From: Anaeromicropila herbilytica
GTDB lineage: Bacteria > Bacillota > Clostridia > Lachnospirales > Lachnospiraceae
Direction: 5' to 3'
Length of the DNA: 64,000 nt
NCBI RefSeq assembly: GCF_016591975.1
Contig: NZ_AP024169.1
Coordinates: 1,784,001 to 1,848,000 of the forward strand
Positions 33,802 to 42,207 of this stretch are shown here, in pieces (position 1 is the stretch's first letter; each line of letters opens with the position of its first letter). Below the pieces are notes generated by a model, which searched no databases, was not told where the DNA came from, and saw nothing but the letters and a program-made list of their open reading frames with translations. The position numbers and the translations under genes are program-made.

Positions 33802-34869
33802 ATGAGGAAAAAACGTACTGCTTACAAGGTGGTTGGACTATTTTTATTCTTTACTCTAATAGCTCTTAGTATGTGCCTCGCAAATTATGTGAAAGATAAT
33901 CTATCTTCGGTTAGTTTAAGGTATGAGAAAGCTAGTGTATCATCTAAAATAATAGAGAAAGCTCTGAGTAATCTTGAGAATTCAGAAGTTTCTGAGAAAC
34001 CAGAGATAACATTGTGGAATCGATTAAAGAATGAGATTATCAAGAATAAAATAACGGATATAACTGTGAAAACAAATGTAATTGAGGTTAACGGTAGTAT
34101 GTCAGAGGTGGTACCTATGACTTTTCTTTCAGGGGCTTTTGCAAGTATGAAGGATGATAAAGGCTGCGTGATGGATTCAAAAACAGCATTTGATTTATAT
34201 GGGACAATAAATGCGGTGAATAATGTTGTTATATGGAAAGGAAAAGAATATATTGTTCGAGGAGTTGTTAAAGCGAAAGATACGATGATGCTTCTACCCA
34301 TTGAAGATGATGATTATTTATATCAAAATGTAGAAGCCATTTATCAGAACAATGTGAAGAATAATCTTGCAGATAATGAGGGCGAGATATTTAAAAATTT
34401 GCTAATCGATCAAGGAGCGCCTGAACCGGATGCTATGATTGATGGAGAGATAACCTCTTGGTTTCTACAGTGGTTTTATAAGCTACCTATATTAATCTTA
34501 ACCGTCTTGATTATAGTAATGTACATAAAGATTACTTATCAAAATCGCAAATCATTATTCATATGTATTAGTTATGGCTTATTTACTATAGTAATCGGTT
34601 TTATAATATATAGAATTTTTCCCATTACAATTCACGTGCCAAGTCAATTTATACCAACAAAATGGTCTGATTTTCAATTCTATATCAATAAACAGAAAGA
34701 GATACAAGATAGTATCATAAATAAAAATAATTGTGAGCGAATGCCAAGAGATATCTTACTTACCGGATATCGTTTTAAATGTATTCTATGTGTACTGGCT
34801 AATTTACTATTGCTTGGCTTAGCAGCATGGATGAGTCGCTTCAAAAAGAAAGTAACTACAATACTTTAA
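33802..34869 (+). CDS. Membrane protein of unknown function, partner of the fusion protein
   Basis: A 355-residue protein: an N-terminal helix (about 9-28), an extracytoplasmic domain of about 190 residues, and three helices at about 225-245, 251-272 and 322-342. The layout of one helix, an outside domain and three helices recalls MacB/FtsX-type permeases, and the motif VIEVNGSMSEVVPMTFLSGAFA lies in the outer domain, but no ATPase is present and I do not recognise the family. It is co-transcribed with the adaptor gene (13-nt gap), so the two proteins probably act together. Confidence 0.65.
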   Translation: MRKKRTAYKVVGLFLFFTLIALSMCLANYVKDNLSSVSLRYEKASVSSKIIEKALSNLENSEVSEKPEITLWNRLKNEIIKNKITDITVKTNVIEVNGSMSEVVPMTFLSGAFASMKDDKGCVMDSKTAFDLYGTINAVNNVVIWKGKEYIVRGVVKAKDTMMLLPIEDDDYLYQNVEAIYQNNVKNNLADNEGEIFKNLLIDQGAPEPDAMIDGEITSWFLQWFYKLPILILTVLIIVMYIKITYQNRKSLFICISYGLFTIVIGFIIYRIFPITIHVPSQFIPTKWSDFQFYINKQKEIQDSIINKNNCERMPRDILLTGYRFKCILCVLANLLLLGLAAWMSRFKKKVTTIL

Positions 34870-34915
34870 GTTTGTTCTAGAAATAATAGAATGATATAAA
34901 ATAGAATTAGGTAGT

Positions 34916-34950
34916 AAAAAGGTGTGTGAAGTGTTCACGCACCTTTTTAA
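34916..34950. terminator. Bidirectional terminator
   Basis: GGTGTGTGAA pairs with TTCACGCACC (one G-T wobble) and is flanked by AAAAA and TTTTT. It separates the membrane protein gene from the convergent M60 gene. A near copy lies at 36846-36877. Confidence 0.88.
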
Positions 34951-34968
34951 AATAATCAGTTATTTCAT

Positions 34969-34990
34969 TTATCTAGTTCTTTTCTATAAC
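34969..34990 (-). repeat. Fragment of the small gene at 36902-37054
   Basis: Read on the minus strand, TTATAGAAAAGAACTAGATA is the same as codons of the small protein (YRKELD). With the duplicated terminator next to it this is a truncated second copy of the small gene's 3' region, left behind the M60 gene. Confidence 0.6.
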
Positions 34991-35003
34991 ATTCCACCAG
35001 CAA

Positions 35004-36506
35004 TTAATTGATAGGTACAAAAGGATATTGTGAAGGATTATTTAACCAGTTCCAATACATAGCATTTGGAATGTATCTAGCAATTTCATAAGGATTCTTT
35101 CCTGCAATTTGTCCAATAATATTCAAACTGTTGGTAAATACTTTAAAATCATCAGAGTAATTTAAATTAGGGTTTAACTGGATTTTATTCGTAGGATTGT
35201 AAGAAGCTCCGTTTGTAAAGAATTCAGTAAATACGCCCCACCCAAGTGCAGGTAAATTATCAGAAGCATCACCGTATACCATTCTCAAATAAACATCAGC
35301 CATAGCAAAGAGCTCGTAACCTTTTGAGTATGGGTAAACCATTTCATGTGTGGTCTTATCTTCTGTAGGGGTTATATAATTTTTCCATGCATCATCATAG
35401 AAGTCTTTATACTTTATTCCTTGATATGGAACTATATTAGGGAGACAAACCACCTTTGTATTATTTTCTACGACAGCATAGGTAGCTCGGACGTTCGTAA
35501 ATATTTCATCATTAAAGTTCCATACACGGTTATAGTCAGTGTTAAACGTATGTGAAATTTCATGAAGTTGTCCATGTACTACAGCATCTTGATTAGGGGC
35601 AGTTTTCATAGTATCGTCGGAAGCATCTGTGCGAAAATGGCAAGGTGCACCTGCACATGCATAAGGTTCACCGTAATCATTATCTAAGGATTGATTGTTA
35701 TGAAAGTAACACTGAGTTACTCCTCTAACTTTACCCGTTAGTTGTTGTAATTTTTGTGCTGCATCGTTGAGTTTAGCCCCCCAATTATCTAATGCTACAT
35801 CGCTTACAGAATATTTTTCTAGTTGACTTACAGGAACTGCAGCTGCAAAGTTTGAGAAAGAAACTTTCCTGTAGCTAGAATCTTCTTTTAATGTAACACC
35901 TGCAAATTCGACTGTTCCTTTGGCATCACAGTAGAAGCTACCTAGATGGCATTCAAGAATTGTATTACCAGATGAATTAGAAATGAAATGGAAGTCTAGT
36001 TTTTTCCATCCGTCTGTACTATTTGTTTCTGAGTTTAGTAAAAGTGTGGTTTTTGTTTTTTGGTTTGATGAATCGCCATAATCATCATCTCTAATAGAAA
36101 ATCCGAAAGGGCTTCTTCCATCTTTTATATGATTAGGGTTTATTGTAACATCGGTAGCTCTGACATAACCTGACATAACATAAGGTGTATTTGGTTGTAA
36201 GGTTAGGGATGTTGAATATGTCCTATAACCGTATGAAGTAGCACTCAAAGTAACCCCGTCCGCCTGAAAAGTACTTCCATCGCATGTGACAGAAAGTTTA
36301 CCGGTAGTTACTGTTGGCTTATTAAAACCATAATATCCTTCTGGATGCCATTTTGAAGTGCTTAGAGTACTATCAAATTCTTCAACAGTGGTGTCGGATA
36401 TTACAGAGACCTGAGCGTTTACAGTCGTAGTTAACATAAATGTTCCTGATAGGGAAAATGCTAGTAATGTTGAAAATATGTATTTTTTGAAATTCTTATT
36501 AATCAT
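35004..36506 (-). CDS. Secreted M60-family (enhancin-like) metallopeptidase with N-terminal carbohydrate-binding-like domain
   Basis: A 500-residue exported protein. The signal peptide spans 1-31, cleaved after TVNA. Residues about 40-210 form a jelly-roll resembling CBM4/9 family modules (TPYVMSGYVRA, GWKKLDFHFIS, GTVEFAGVTLKED). Residues about 215-490 are the peptidase domain: the zinc motif HEISH is at 315-319, followed 15 residues on by E334 in NFNDEIF, fitting HExxHx(8,28)E of M60/PF13402 gluzincins. M60 enzymes cut mucins and other O-glycoproteins, so a role in degrading host or plant glycoproteins is plausible. It is monocistronic, with an AGGAGG-type site before the ATG. Its promoter region holds several perfect inverted repeats. 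Confidence 0.85.
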   Translation of the reverse strand: MINKNFKKYIFSTLLAFSLSGTFMLTTTVNAQVSVISDTTVEEFDSTLSTSKWHPEGYYGFNKPTVTTGKLSVTCDGSTFQADGVTLSATSYGYRTYSTSLTLQPNTPYVMSGYVRATDVTINPNHIKDGRSPFGFSIRDDDYGDSSNQKTKTTLLLNSETNSTDGWKKLDFHFISNSSGNTILECHLGSFYCDAKGTVEFAGVTLKEDSSYRKVSFSNFAAAVPVSQLEKYSVSDVALDNWGAKLNDAAQKLQQLTGKVRGVTQCYFHNNQSLDNDYGEPYACAGAPCHFRTDASDDTMKTAPNQDAVVHGQLHEISHTFNTDYNRVWNFNDEIFTNVRATYAVVENNTKVVCLPNIVPYQGIKYKDFYDDAWKNYITPTEDKTTHEMVYPYSKGYELFAMADVYLRMVYGDASDNLPALGWGVFTEFFTNGASYNPTNKIQLNPNLNYSDDFKVFTNSLNIIGQIAGKNPYEIARYIPNAMYWNWLNNPSQYPFVPIN

Positions 36507-36845
36507 TATATCCTCCTTTGAATAGGTTTGAACAATGAGTTATTCGTTATATTTATTGAACAATAGTTCATAAATAGTTCATTTATTCAGTATTTTATTA
36601 GCAAGCTTGCAAACAACTACAGTTTAAATTTTCGATTTGGTTTCGTCAATGCACGAAACATACAAATAATTACAAAATCTGTATAGAATTCTATACAGAT
36701 TTACAAAATTAAACTTAATATTACAATAGATTCCAATATTCTTCAGCTAAAATGCAACAAAATAACCAGTTTCGTAATTATGTTTCGCAATTACCTGGGG
36801 CTAAAGATGGTTATTACTTTTAGCATCTAACATGAGTACACTATA
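36507..36845. promoter_or_regulatory. Promoter region of the M60 gene with inverted repeats
   Basis: Positions 36675-36702 are a perfect 28-bp palindrome centred on GAATTC (half-site AAATCTGTATAGAA). GTTTCGT / ACGAAAC at 36638-36658 is a second perfect inverted repeat, and GTTTCGTAAT and TGTTTCGCAAT recur near 36770-36790. TAGTTCAT is repeated around 36560. These look like operators for at least two regulators of the secreted peptidase. No gene is seen in this stretch. Confidence 0.5.
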
Positions 36846-36877
36846 AAAAGGTATGTGAAGAGGTTCACACACCTTTT
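36846..36877. terminator. Bidirectional terminator, near copy of 34916-34950
   Basis: AAAAGGTATGTGAA pairs with TTCACACACCTTTT (one mismatch). It ends the small gene on the minus strand. Confidence 0.8.
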
Positions 36878-36901
36878 AAAAATGATCATTAATTTGTCTA
36901 G

Positions 36902-37054
36902 TTATTTTATAGTACTGGAAGATGGTGCAGCGTAATCACCATCCGGACTATTATTTTTAGCACCAGCATTGGTTCCCTTGCTTGTAACCGAATCCTTTGT
37001 ACTATTTTTCTTATCTAGTTCTTTTCTATAACGTTGATTAGATTGTTTACTCAT
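36902..37054 (-). CDS. Small 50-residue hydrophilic protein
   Basis: It begins MSKQSNQRYRKELDKKNS and ends SSSTIK; it is strongly polar, with basic residues first and an N/G/S-rich tail. AAAGGGA lies 7 nt before the ATG, and a terminator follows the stop within 25 nt, so it is a real transcription unit although short. It resembles the size and composition of small spore or stress proteins of Clostridia, but it matches no named family that I know. Part of it is duplicated at 34969-34990. Confidence 0.65.
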   Translation of the reverse strand: MSKQSNQRYRKELDKKNSTKDSVTSKGTNAGAKNNSPDGDYAAPSSSTIK

Positions 37055-37262
37055 TGTTTATTCCCTTTCTTAGTTATCTAATTAGCTAGGGTCTGAGGGT
37101 TATAAGTTACAATAGTCCTCTCTAACCTTAACAAAGTTAGTATCTCGTTTTGTAAAAGAGATATTCATTCAATGAGATTTAATAAACTAATCTTAATCTA
37201 TATTTTTAAAAGAATACTGTGAAGGGGTTAATATTAATACATTTAAATTCTAAAGAACATGA

Positions 37263-37291
37263 TTGACGGAAAATAATTATTCTGGTACAAT
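37263..37291 (+). promoter_or_regulatory. Sigma-A promoter of the thi operon
   Basis: TTGACG, 17 bp, TACAAT. The start point would fall around 37298, a few bases before the riboswitch. Confidence 0.8.
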
Positions 37292-37304
37292 TTAGAAAAA
37301 ACAA

Positions 37305-37394
37305 CAAGGGGGGCTCGCAGTAAGCGGGCTGAGAGTAAGCTGTATGCTTTGACCCATAACCTGATTTGGATAATGCCAACGTAGGGATATTTTG
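37305..37394 (+). promoter_or_regulatory. TPP riboswitch (THI element)
   Basis: The aptamer core is complete: GGGGGGCTCG, then GGGCTGAGA (the CUGAGA element), GACCCATAACCTGA (ACCUGA) and GGATAATGCCAACGTAGGGA. Together with the terminator that follows, thiamine pyrophosphate should cause early termination and so switch off thiM-thiE-thiD-thiC. Confidence 0.96.
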
Positions 37395-37399
37395 CACAC

Positions 37400-37439
37400 A
37401 ATGCATGTATACTTTCATAGGGTATCCATGCATTTTTTT
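37400..37439 (+). terminator. Riboswitch-controlled terminator
   Basis: ATGCATGTATAC pairs with GTATCCATGCAT (one mismatch), followed by TTTTTT. It is the expression platform of the TPP riboswitch. Confidence 0.88.
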
Positions 37440-37477
37440 GTTGACATAATCTCGGGTTCTATTTGAAAGGAGATAAT

Positions 37478-38299
37478 ATGTTTAAAGATTGTATTGAAAA
37501 TGTAAGGAGAAAGCAACCACTTATTCACAATATAACAAATTACGTTACGGTGAATGATGTGGCTAATGTAATTCTAGCCTGTGGGGCAAGTCCAATTATG
37601 TCCGATGAGATTGAGGATGTTAAAGATCTAATATCTATCTGTAATGGATTAAATATTAATATTGGGACTTTGAATAAAAATACCATAGAGGCTATGTTTC
37701 TAGCTGGTAAGAAAGCAAATGAGCTGGGGCATAAAGTACTGCTTGATCCAGTAGGAGCAGGAGCTAGTCGACTTCGTACAACTACCTCTATTCAGTTAAT
37801 AGAAGAGATTAAATTTGATGTAATCAAAGGAAATATTTCGGAGATCAAGACACTGGCATTAGGAAATGGAAGTACCAAGGGAGTAGATGCTGATGTAACG
37901 GATTCGGTAACAGAAGAATCTCTTGATCATACGATAATATTCCTTAAGGAATATGCGAAGAGAGTAAATAGTATAATCGCTGTTACAGGAGCAATTGATA
38001 TAATAACCGATGGATATCAAAGCTATGTTATAAGAAATGGAAGAACTGAAATGGGAAAAATAACGGGTACAGGATGTCAGCTGTCTGGAATGATGACAGC
38101 ATTTATGGCAGCTAATCAAGATAATGTACTTGAAGCCATAGCAGCAGCAACCTGTACTATGGGACTTGCAGGAGAAATTGGATGGAGAAATATGCAAGCT
38201 ACGGATGGTAATGCCACCTATAGAACAAGAATCATTGATGCAATCTATCGAATGGATGGAGATACGTTAGAAAGAGGAGCAAAGTATGAAATTCGATAA
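37478..38299 (+). CDS. thiM: Hydroxyethylthiazole kinase
   Basis: A 273-residue ribokinase-like enzyme that phosphorylates hydroxyethylthiazole in thiamine salvage. It shows the ThiM pattern: PLIHNITNYVTVNDVANVILACGASPIMSDE, INIGTLN, GHKVLLDPVGAGAS, IKGNISEI and the anion-hole end GTGCQLSGMMTAF. ATG 37478 has AAAGGAG upstream. It is the first gene after the TPP riboswitch and overlaps thiE by 14 nt. Confidence 0.96.
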   Translation: MFKDCIENVRRKQPLIHNITNYVTVNDVANVILACGASPIMSDEIEDVKDLISICNGLNINIGTLNKNTIEAMFLAGKKANELGHKVLLDPVGAGASRLRTTTSIQLIEEIKFDVIKGNISEIKTLALGNGSTKGVDADVTDSVTEESLDHTIIFLKEYAKRVNSIIAVTGAIDIITDGYQSYVIRNGRTEMGKITGTGCQLSGMMTAFMAANQDNVLEAIAAATCTMGLAGEIGWRNMQATDGNATYRTRIIDAIYRMDGDTLERGAKYEIR

Positions 38300-38948
38300 A
38301 AATGACCTTCTTTTGTACGCTATCTCAGATAGATCATGGATTGGAGATAATACCCTTGTTAGTCAAATAGAAAAAGCAATCATTGGAGGAGCAACTTTCC
38401 TTCAACTTAGAGAAAAAGAGTTAGATGATCAAACTTTTTTAGCAGAAGCAAAAGAGATAAAAAATGTATGTCAGAAATATAAAGTACCTTTTATTATAAA
38501 TGATAATGTAGAGATTGCTATTAAAACAGATGCAGATGGAGTTCATGTTGGTCAGAAAGACATGGAAGCCTTAAATGCTCGAAAACTAATAGGAATGAAC
38601 AAAATTCTTGGAGTATCGGTACAGACCGTTGAACAAGCTGTGACGGCAGAGAAAAAGGGTGCAGATTATCTAGGGGTAGGAGCAGTATTTCCTACAGGAA
38701 CTAAGGAGGATGCAGAGGAAGTAACACGTAAAGTATTGAGTGATATATGTAACTCTGTGAATATTCCAGTGGTTGCAATTGGAGGTATTAATAAAAATAA
38801 TGTGCTAGAACTATCTGGAACTGGAATATACGGGATAGCCGTAATAAGCGCAATTTTTGCAAGTTCAGACATTGTGGAGGCGTCTAAAGAACTGAAACAG
38901 TTAACGGAGCAGATGTTAGTAGATGATTTAGCAAATATAAATAAATAA
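38286..38948 (+). CDS. thiE: Thiamine-phosphate synthase
   Basis: A 220-residue TIM barrel that joins hydroxymethylpyrimidine diphosphate and thiazole phosphate to make thiamine phosphate. Motifs: GGATFLQLREKELDDQTF, PFIINDNVEIAIKTDADGVHVGQKD, DYLGVGAVFPTGTKEDA (phosphate loop and T-x-T-K), VAIGGINKNN and GIAVISAIF. It overlaps thiM, with GAGGAG before its ATG. Confidence 0.96.
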   Translation: MKFDKNDLLLYAISDRSWIGDNTLVSQIEKAIIGGATFLQLREKELDDQTFLAEAKEIKNVCQKYKVPFIINDNVEIAIKTDADGVHVGQKDMEALNARKLIGMNKILGVSVQTVEQAVTAEKKGADYLGVGAVFPTGTKEDAEEVTRKVLSDICNSVNIPVVAIGGINKNNVLELSGTGIYGIAVISAIFASSDIVEASKELKQLTEQMLVDDLANINK

Positions 38949-38980
38949 GATAGATATAAACGTATATAGAGAGTGTGAAA

Positions 38981-39781
38981 ATGATGAAAACAGCGTTAAC
39001 AATTGCAGGAAGCGACTCCAGTGGTGGAGCAGGTATTCAGGCAGATATGAAAACAATGACAGCAAATGGAGTATATGCCATGAGTGCAATAACTGCACTT
39101 ACTGCTCAGAATACAACCGGTGTTATGAGCATCATGGAAGTTTCTAAAGAATTCTTAGAACAGCAGCTTGATAGTATATTCACTGACATATATCCAGATG
39201 CAGTGAAAATAGGAATGGTACCATCACCAGATCTAATCAGAGCTATAGCGGATAAACTAGAATATTATCATGCTAAGAATATAGTAATAGATCCAGTTAT
39301 GATAGCAACAAGTGGTTCTAGATTAATTCGTGAGGAAACAATTAATATTATGAAAGATAAACTGTTTCCTCACGGGGCGTTATTGACACCGAATCTATGG
39401 GAGGCTTCTGTATTATCTGGAATCACAATAAGAGATGAAATGGATATGGTAAGAGCAGCTGAGCTTCTTAGCAAAGAATATGGATGTGCAGTTTTATGTA
39501 AGGGTGGTCATAGTGAAAAGAATGCAAATGACTTACTGTATTACGATAAGAAATATAGATGGTTTATAGGAGAGAGGATACATAACTTAAATACTCATGG
39601 TACTGGATGCACCTTGTCTAGCGCCATTGCGGCAGAACTTGCAAAAGGAAAAGATCTGGAAGAAGCAATTCAGTTAGCTAAAGAGTACGTAACAGGTGCA
39701 TTGGAAGCTATGCTTGATCTTGGAAAAGGAAATGGACCATTAAATCATATGTGGAATATAAAGCAGGAGGATATTTTATAA
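38981..39781 (+). CDS. thiD: Hydroxymethylpyrimidine (phosphate) kinase
   Basis: A 266-residue ribokinase-family enzyme that phosphorylates HMP and HMP-P. The N-terminus has [20 protein letters not shown] and the C-terminus [20 protein letters not shown], the ThiD hallmarks. The start is uncertain among GTG 38975, ATG 38981 and ATG 38984; the middle one fits the weak GAG site best. The stop overlaps the thiC start by 1 nt (TAATG). Confidence 0.94.
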   Translation: MMKTALTIAGSDSSGGAGIQADMKTMTANGVYAMSAITALTAQNTTGVMSIMEVSKEFLEQQLDSIFTDIYPDAVKIGMVPSPDLIRAIADKLEYYHAKNIVIDPVMIATSGSRLIREETINIMKDKLFPHGALLTPNLWEASVLSGITIRDEMDMVRAAELLSKEYGCAVLCKGGHSEKNANDLLYYDKKYRWFIGERIHNLNTHGTGCTLSSAIAAELAKGKDLEEAIQLAKEYVTGALEAMLDLGKGNGPLNHMWNIKQEDIL

Positions 39782-41085
39782 TGAGAGAATATACAACACA
39801 GATGGAAGCTGCAAGAAAAGGGATTATAACGCATGAATTGAAAACGGTAGCCGAAAAAGAAATGATGAAAGTGGAAGAGCTACTTCCATTAGTTGTGTCA
39901 GGTAAAGTAGTAATATGCGCTAATATAAATCACAAATGTCTAGATCCACAGGGAGTCGGCTCCATGCTTAGTACAAAGATTAATGTAAATCTTGGAGTCT
40001 CTAGAGATTGTAAAAATTATGATGTGGAAATGAAAAAAGTAATGGAAGCAGTAAATATGGGAGCTCATGCAATTATGGATCTATCATCCCACGGGGATAC
40101 TGCACCATTTAGAAGAAAACTTATATCGGAATGTCCTGTAATGATTGGTACAGTTCCAGTTTATGATTCTGTAATACATTATCAGAGAGATTTGGGATCG
40201 CTTACAGCTAGGGATTTTATTGATGTGGTAAGACTACATGCAAAAGATGGTGTTGATTTTGTGACTTTACATTGTGGAATAACACGAAAAACAATTGAAC
40301 AGATAAAAAATCACAAAAGAAAAATGAATATTGTCTCTCGTGGCGGTTCCTTAGTATTTGCATGGATGTGTATGACAGGTCAGGAAAATCCTTTTTACGA
40401 ATATTATGATGAGATTCTTGAGATATGTCGTGAATATGACGTGACAATATCACTTGGGGATGCTTGCAGGCCGGGGTGTCTAGCAGATGCATCCGATGTG
40501 TGTCAGATTGAAGAGTTAGTAAGGCTTGGAGAATTAACGAAAAGAGCTTGGGAGAAGGATGTTCAGGTAATGGTGGAGGGACCTGGACATATGCCTTTGG
40601 ATCAGATTGCAGCTAATATGAAAATCCAGCAAACTATATGCAATGGAGCACCATTTTATGTATTGGGACCATTGGTAACTGACATTGCACCAGGCTATGA
40701 TCATATTACATCTGCAATAGGAGGAGCTGTAGCGGCTTCGGCTGGAGCAGCATTTTTATGTTACGTTACACCTGCTGAGCATCTGGCATTACCGAATCTG
40801 GAGGATGTAAAACAAGGAATTATTGCCTCTAAGATAGCTGCTCATGCGGCTGACATTGCCAAAGGAATAAAAGGAGCAAGAGAGCTTGATGATCGAATGG
40901 CTGATGCAAGAAGGAATTTGGATTGGGAAAGCCAATGGGAATGTGCCATTGATCCTAAGACGGCTAGGCAAATCAGAGAAGATAGAAAACCAGAGCATGA
41001 AGATACTTGTTCTATGTGCGGAAAATTCTGCGCTGTCAGAAGTATGAATAAAGCATTATCTGGTGAGCTAATTGATATTTTGTAA
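39781..41085 (+). CDS. thiC: Phosphomethylpyrimidine synthase
   Basis: A 434-residue radical SAM enzyme that turns aminoimidazole ribotide into HMP phosphate. The short Firmicute form lacks the long N-terminal extension of the E. coli protein. It contains GMxTREYTxQM-like [40 protein letters not shown] and DIAPGYDHI. The [4Fe-4S] cysteines are C410, C413 and C417 in CSMCGKFC (CX2CX3C, one residue shorter in the second gap than the Gram-negative motif). AGGAGG lies 9 nt upstream. It is the last gene of the thi operon; thiazole-forming genes (thiG, thiH, thiS, thiF) are not here. Confidence 0.95.
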   Translation: MREYTTQMEAARKGIITHELKTVAEKEMMKVEELLPLVVSGKVVICANINHKCLDPQGVGSMLSTKINVNLGVSRDCKNYDVEMKKVMEAVNMGAHAIMDLSSHGDTAPFRRKLISECPVMIGTVPVYDSVIHYQRDLGSLTARDFIDVVRLHAKDGVDFVTLHCGITRKTIEQIKNHKRKMNIVSRGGSLVFAWMCMTGQENPFYEYYDEILEICREYDVTISLGDACRPGCLADASDVCQIEELVRLGELTKRAWEKDVQVMVEGPGHMPLDQIAANMKIQQTICNGAPFYVLGPLVTDIAPGYDHITSAIGGAVAASAGAAFLCYVTPAEHLALPNLEDVKQGIIASKIAAHAADIAKGIKGARELDDRMADARRNLDWESQWECAIDPKTARQIREDRKPEHEDTCSMCGKFCAVRSMNKALSGELIDIL

Positions 41086-41111
41086 CAATTGAGAATTTAA
41101 ATTAAATATTT

Positions 41112-41168
41112 AAGGAGCTATCATTTATAACTAATATCACAGGTTATGAATGATAGCCCTTTATTTAT
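41112..41168 (+). terminator. Terminator of the thi operon
   Basis: GGAGCTATCATTTATAAC pairs with GTTATGAATGATAGCCC with two mismatches, followed by TTTATTTATT. Confidence 0.82.
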
Positions 41169-41339
41169 TATAATAAGCTAACTTAAAGGAGCGGACTGGT
41201 AGAGATAACCATTTTGTGATACACTTAATAGGAATAGAAAAATTAGGTACAAGTATTGATTAATTATATTGATAATTATAATTACAATATATAGAGAAGT
41301 GATTTTTTGTTTGGACAAGATGTGAAGGAGAAAAACAGC

Positions 41340-42041
41340 ATGGATACTGAGATTAAAAATAGAAAAATTCTTGTAATTGAGGATGACGAAGATATTAATC
41401 GTCTCCTTGTACATATATTAAAAAACTCAGAGTATGAACCTGTATCAGCTTATTCAGGGAGTGAAGCACTTTTACGTTTATCTATGGAAGAATATGATCT
41501 CATTCTATTAGATCTGATGCTTCCAGGGGTAACCGGAGAGGAACTGATGGATAAGATTCGTATAGAGAATGGTAGTAATGTTCCAGTAATTATCATTTCT
41601 GCAAGGACTACTTTAGAAGATAAAGTTACACTTCTTCATAAGGGTGCTGATGATTATATCACCAAACCTTTCGAGAAAGAAGAAGTACTTGCAAGAGTGG
41701 AGGCAAGATTAAGACGTTATCAGAATACGGTAGTGAGACAAGAAAAGGACGAATATTTAAAAGGGGATTTAACTTTAAATAAAAAAGATCGTCTTGTTAA
41801 GTTGAAGAATCAAGAAATTAGTCTTACCATTTCTGAGTTCGACATTCTTTCATTATTGATGAGTGAGCCAGATAAGATCTTTTCAAAGGCTGAGATCTAT
41901 GAGAAGATATGGCATGGAACGTATCTTGGAGAAGATAATACCATAAGTGTACATATCAGTAATATCCGTTCTAAACTGCAAAAATATGACGAGAACGAGT
42001 ATATTAAGACTATATGGGGAATTGGTTTTAAGATGGCATAA
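41340..42041 (+). CDS. OmpR-type response regulator
   Basis: A 233-residue regulator. The receiver spans 8-120 with D58 as phosphoacceptor (YDLILLDLMLPGVTG) and K in DDYITKPF. The winged-helix domain is at about 130-230 (LTISEFDILSLLMSEPDKIFSKAEIYEKIW, ISNIRSKLQKY). The ATG at 41340 is chosen for AAGGAG 9 nt upstream; an in-frame TTG at 41307 lacks a site. It is followed by an ABC-2 transporter pair and then a histidine kinase, which together look like a peptide-antibiotic sensing and detoxification locus. Confidence 0.92.
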   Translation: MDTEIKNRKILVIEDDEDINRLLVHILKNSEYEPVSAYSGSEALLRLSMEEYDLILLDLMLPGVTGEELMDKIRIENGSNVPVIIISARTTLEDKVTLLHKGADDYITKPFEKEEVLARVEARLRRYQNTVVRQEKDEYLKGDLTLNKKDRLVKLKNQEISLTISEFDILSLLMSEPDKIFSKAEIYEKIWHGTYLGEDNTISVHISNIRSKLQKYDENEYIKTIWGIGFKMA

Positions 42042-42207
42042 TGAACTCTCTTTTCATTATAAGTATAAAATAAATCTTTATGATTTCTTTAAGTTTACTT
42101 AAGTGATTATTAAAAATGATTTCTTTATAATTAATTTAGTTGAATGACAGAAGCGAATAAGTTTGAGTCATTTATTATAAATTGAAGTCATAGAGAGGAA
42201 AGTAATT

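Noticed and set aside
36675..36702. Palindrome considered as a phage or ICE attachment site
   Set aside because: No integrase gene nearby and no second copy in the window.
40217..40492. 91-codon frame antisense to thiC
   Set aside because: Lies wholly within the conserved thiC coding sequence, no independent signals.
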